Below, one piece after another: positions 28,483 through 28,563 of a DNA stretch of 28,563 bases. The notes under the pieces were generated by a model that had not been told where the DNA came from, did not search any database, and was given only the letters and a program-made list of their open reading frames with translations. Made by a program: the position numbers and the translations under genes. Within the stretch, counting starts at the first letter, position 1. The number at the start of each line of letters is the position of its first letter. Location: positions 1 through 28,563 of the forward strand of contig JBFMHA010000046.1 in NCBI GenBank assembly GCA_040753075.1, read 5' to 3'. The stretch is from UBA6814 sp040753075. GTDB lineage: Bacteria > Desulfobacterota > Desulfovibrionia > Desulfovibrionales > Desulfovibrionaceae.

Positions 28483-28563
28483 CTTCCCTTGAAACCGATA
28501 GCGGTTTTTGGGGAGGGTGGGTGAGGAGGGTCCGGGAGGAGAGGGCGGGAACCCCTTTTTTCC
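28483..28563 (+). repeat. Degenerate dispersed repeat, copy C (cut by window end)
   Basis: CTTCCCTTGAA is followed by a mini-hairpin AAACCG-ATAG-CGGTTT (28492-28507), a GGGGAGGG-rich spacer, and GGGAACCCCTTTTTT at the edge. This is the same order of parts as copies A and B, with changed bases but a kept mini-hairpin. The right arm of the terminal hairpin would lie outside the window. Confidence 0.45.

Overview
The window reads as a chromosomal segment from a high-GC, anaerobic sulfate reducer of the Desulfovibrionaceae type (Desulfobacterota). The grounds are the gene order dnaA-dnaN-gyrB-gyrA-TPR lipoprotein, an unusually diverged DnaA, a DUF39-type (COG1900) homocysteine biosynthesis protein, a long TauE/SafE transporter with small partner genes, and strongly G/C-biased third codon positions. 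No species can be named from the sequence alone. I see no tRNA, rRNA, CRISPR array, insertion sequence or phage gene.

Layout. Positions 1-327 carry no gene but hold a long inverted repeat and a dispersed repeat ending in a very strong terminator. At 328-2306 (minus) a DUF39 homocysteine biosynthesis gene is translationally coupled to a LarE-like sulfur transferase. At 2535-10991 (plus) lies the replication cluster dnaA, dnaN, gyrB, gyrA and a coupled TPR lipoprotein, closed by a second copy of the dispersed repeat. At 11228-14091 (minus) are a chemoreceptor with a cysteine-rich PAS domain and a small YkgJ-type cysteine-cluster protein. A MATE exporter (14212-15597, plus) converges on a four-gene operon (17906 down to 15649, minus) made of a 59-aa protein, a universal-stress-like protein, a 98-aa membrane protein and a TauE/SafE transporter.

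Divergent from that operon, at 18181-23008 (plus), is the most unusual locus: a Lon-type protease with a response-regulator receiver inserted between its helical segment and its AAA+ core, then a membrane histidine kinase, then a sigma-54-dependent response regulator whose receiver closely resembles the one in the protease. One kinase could control both proteolysis and transcription. A sigma-54-like promoter precedes the operon, and the divergent transporter operon is the obvious candidate target.

The right end (28304 down to 23027, minus) is a five-gene envelope operon: four tandem paralogous lipoproteins with a conserved C-terminal TPR domain, a conserved cysteine pair and a strongly diverged middle, followed by a secreted protein with a zinc-ribbon-like cysteine cluster, a coiled coil and a short repeated motif. 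A degenerate third copy of the dispersed repeat lies at the right edge.
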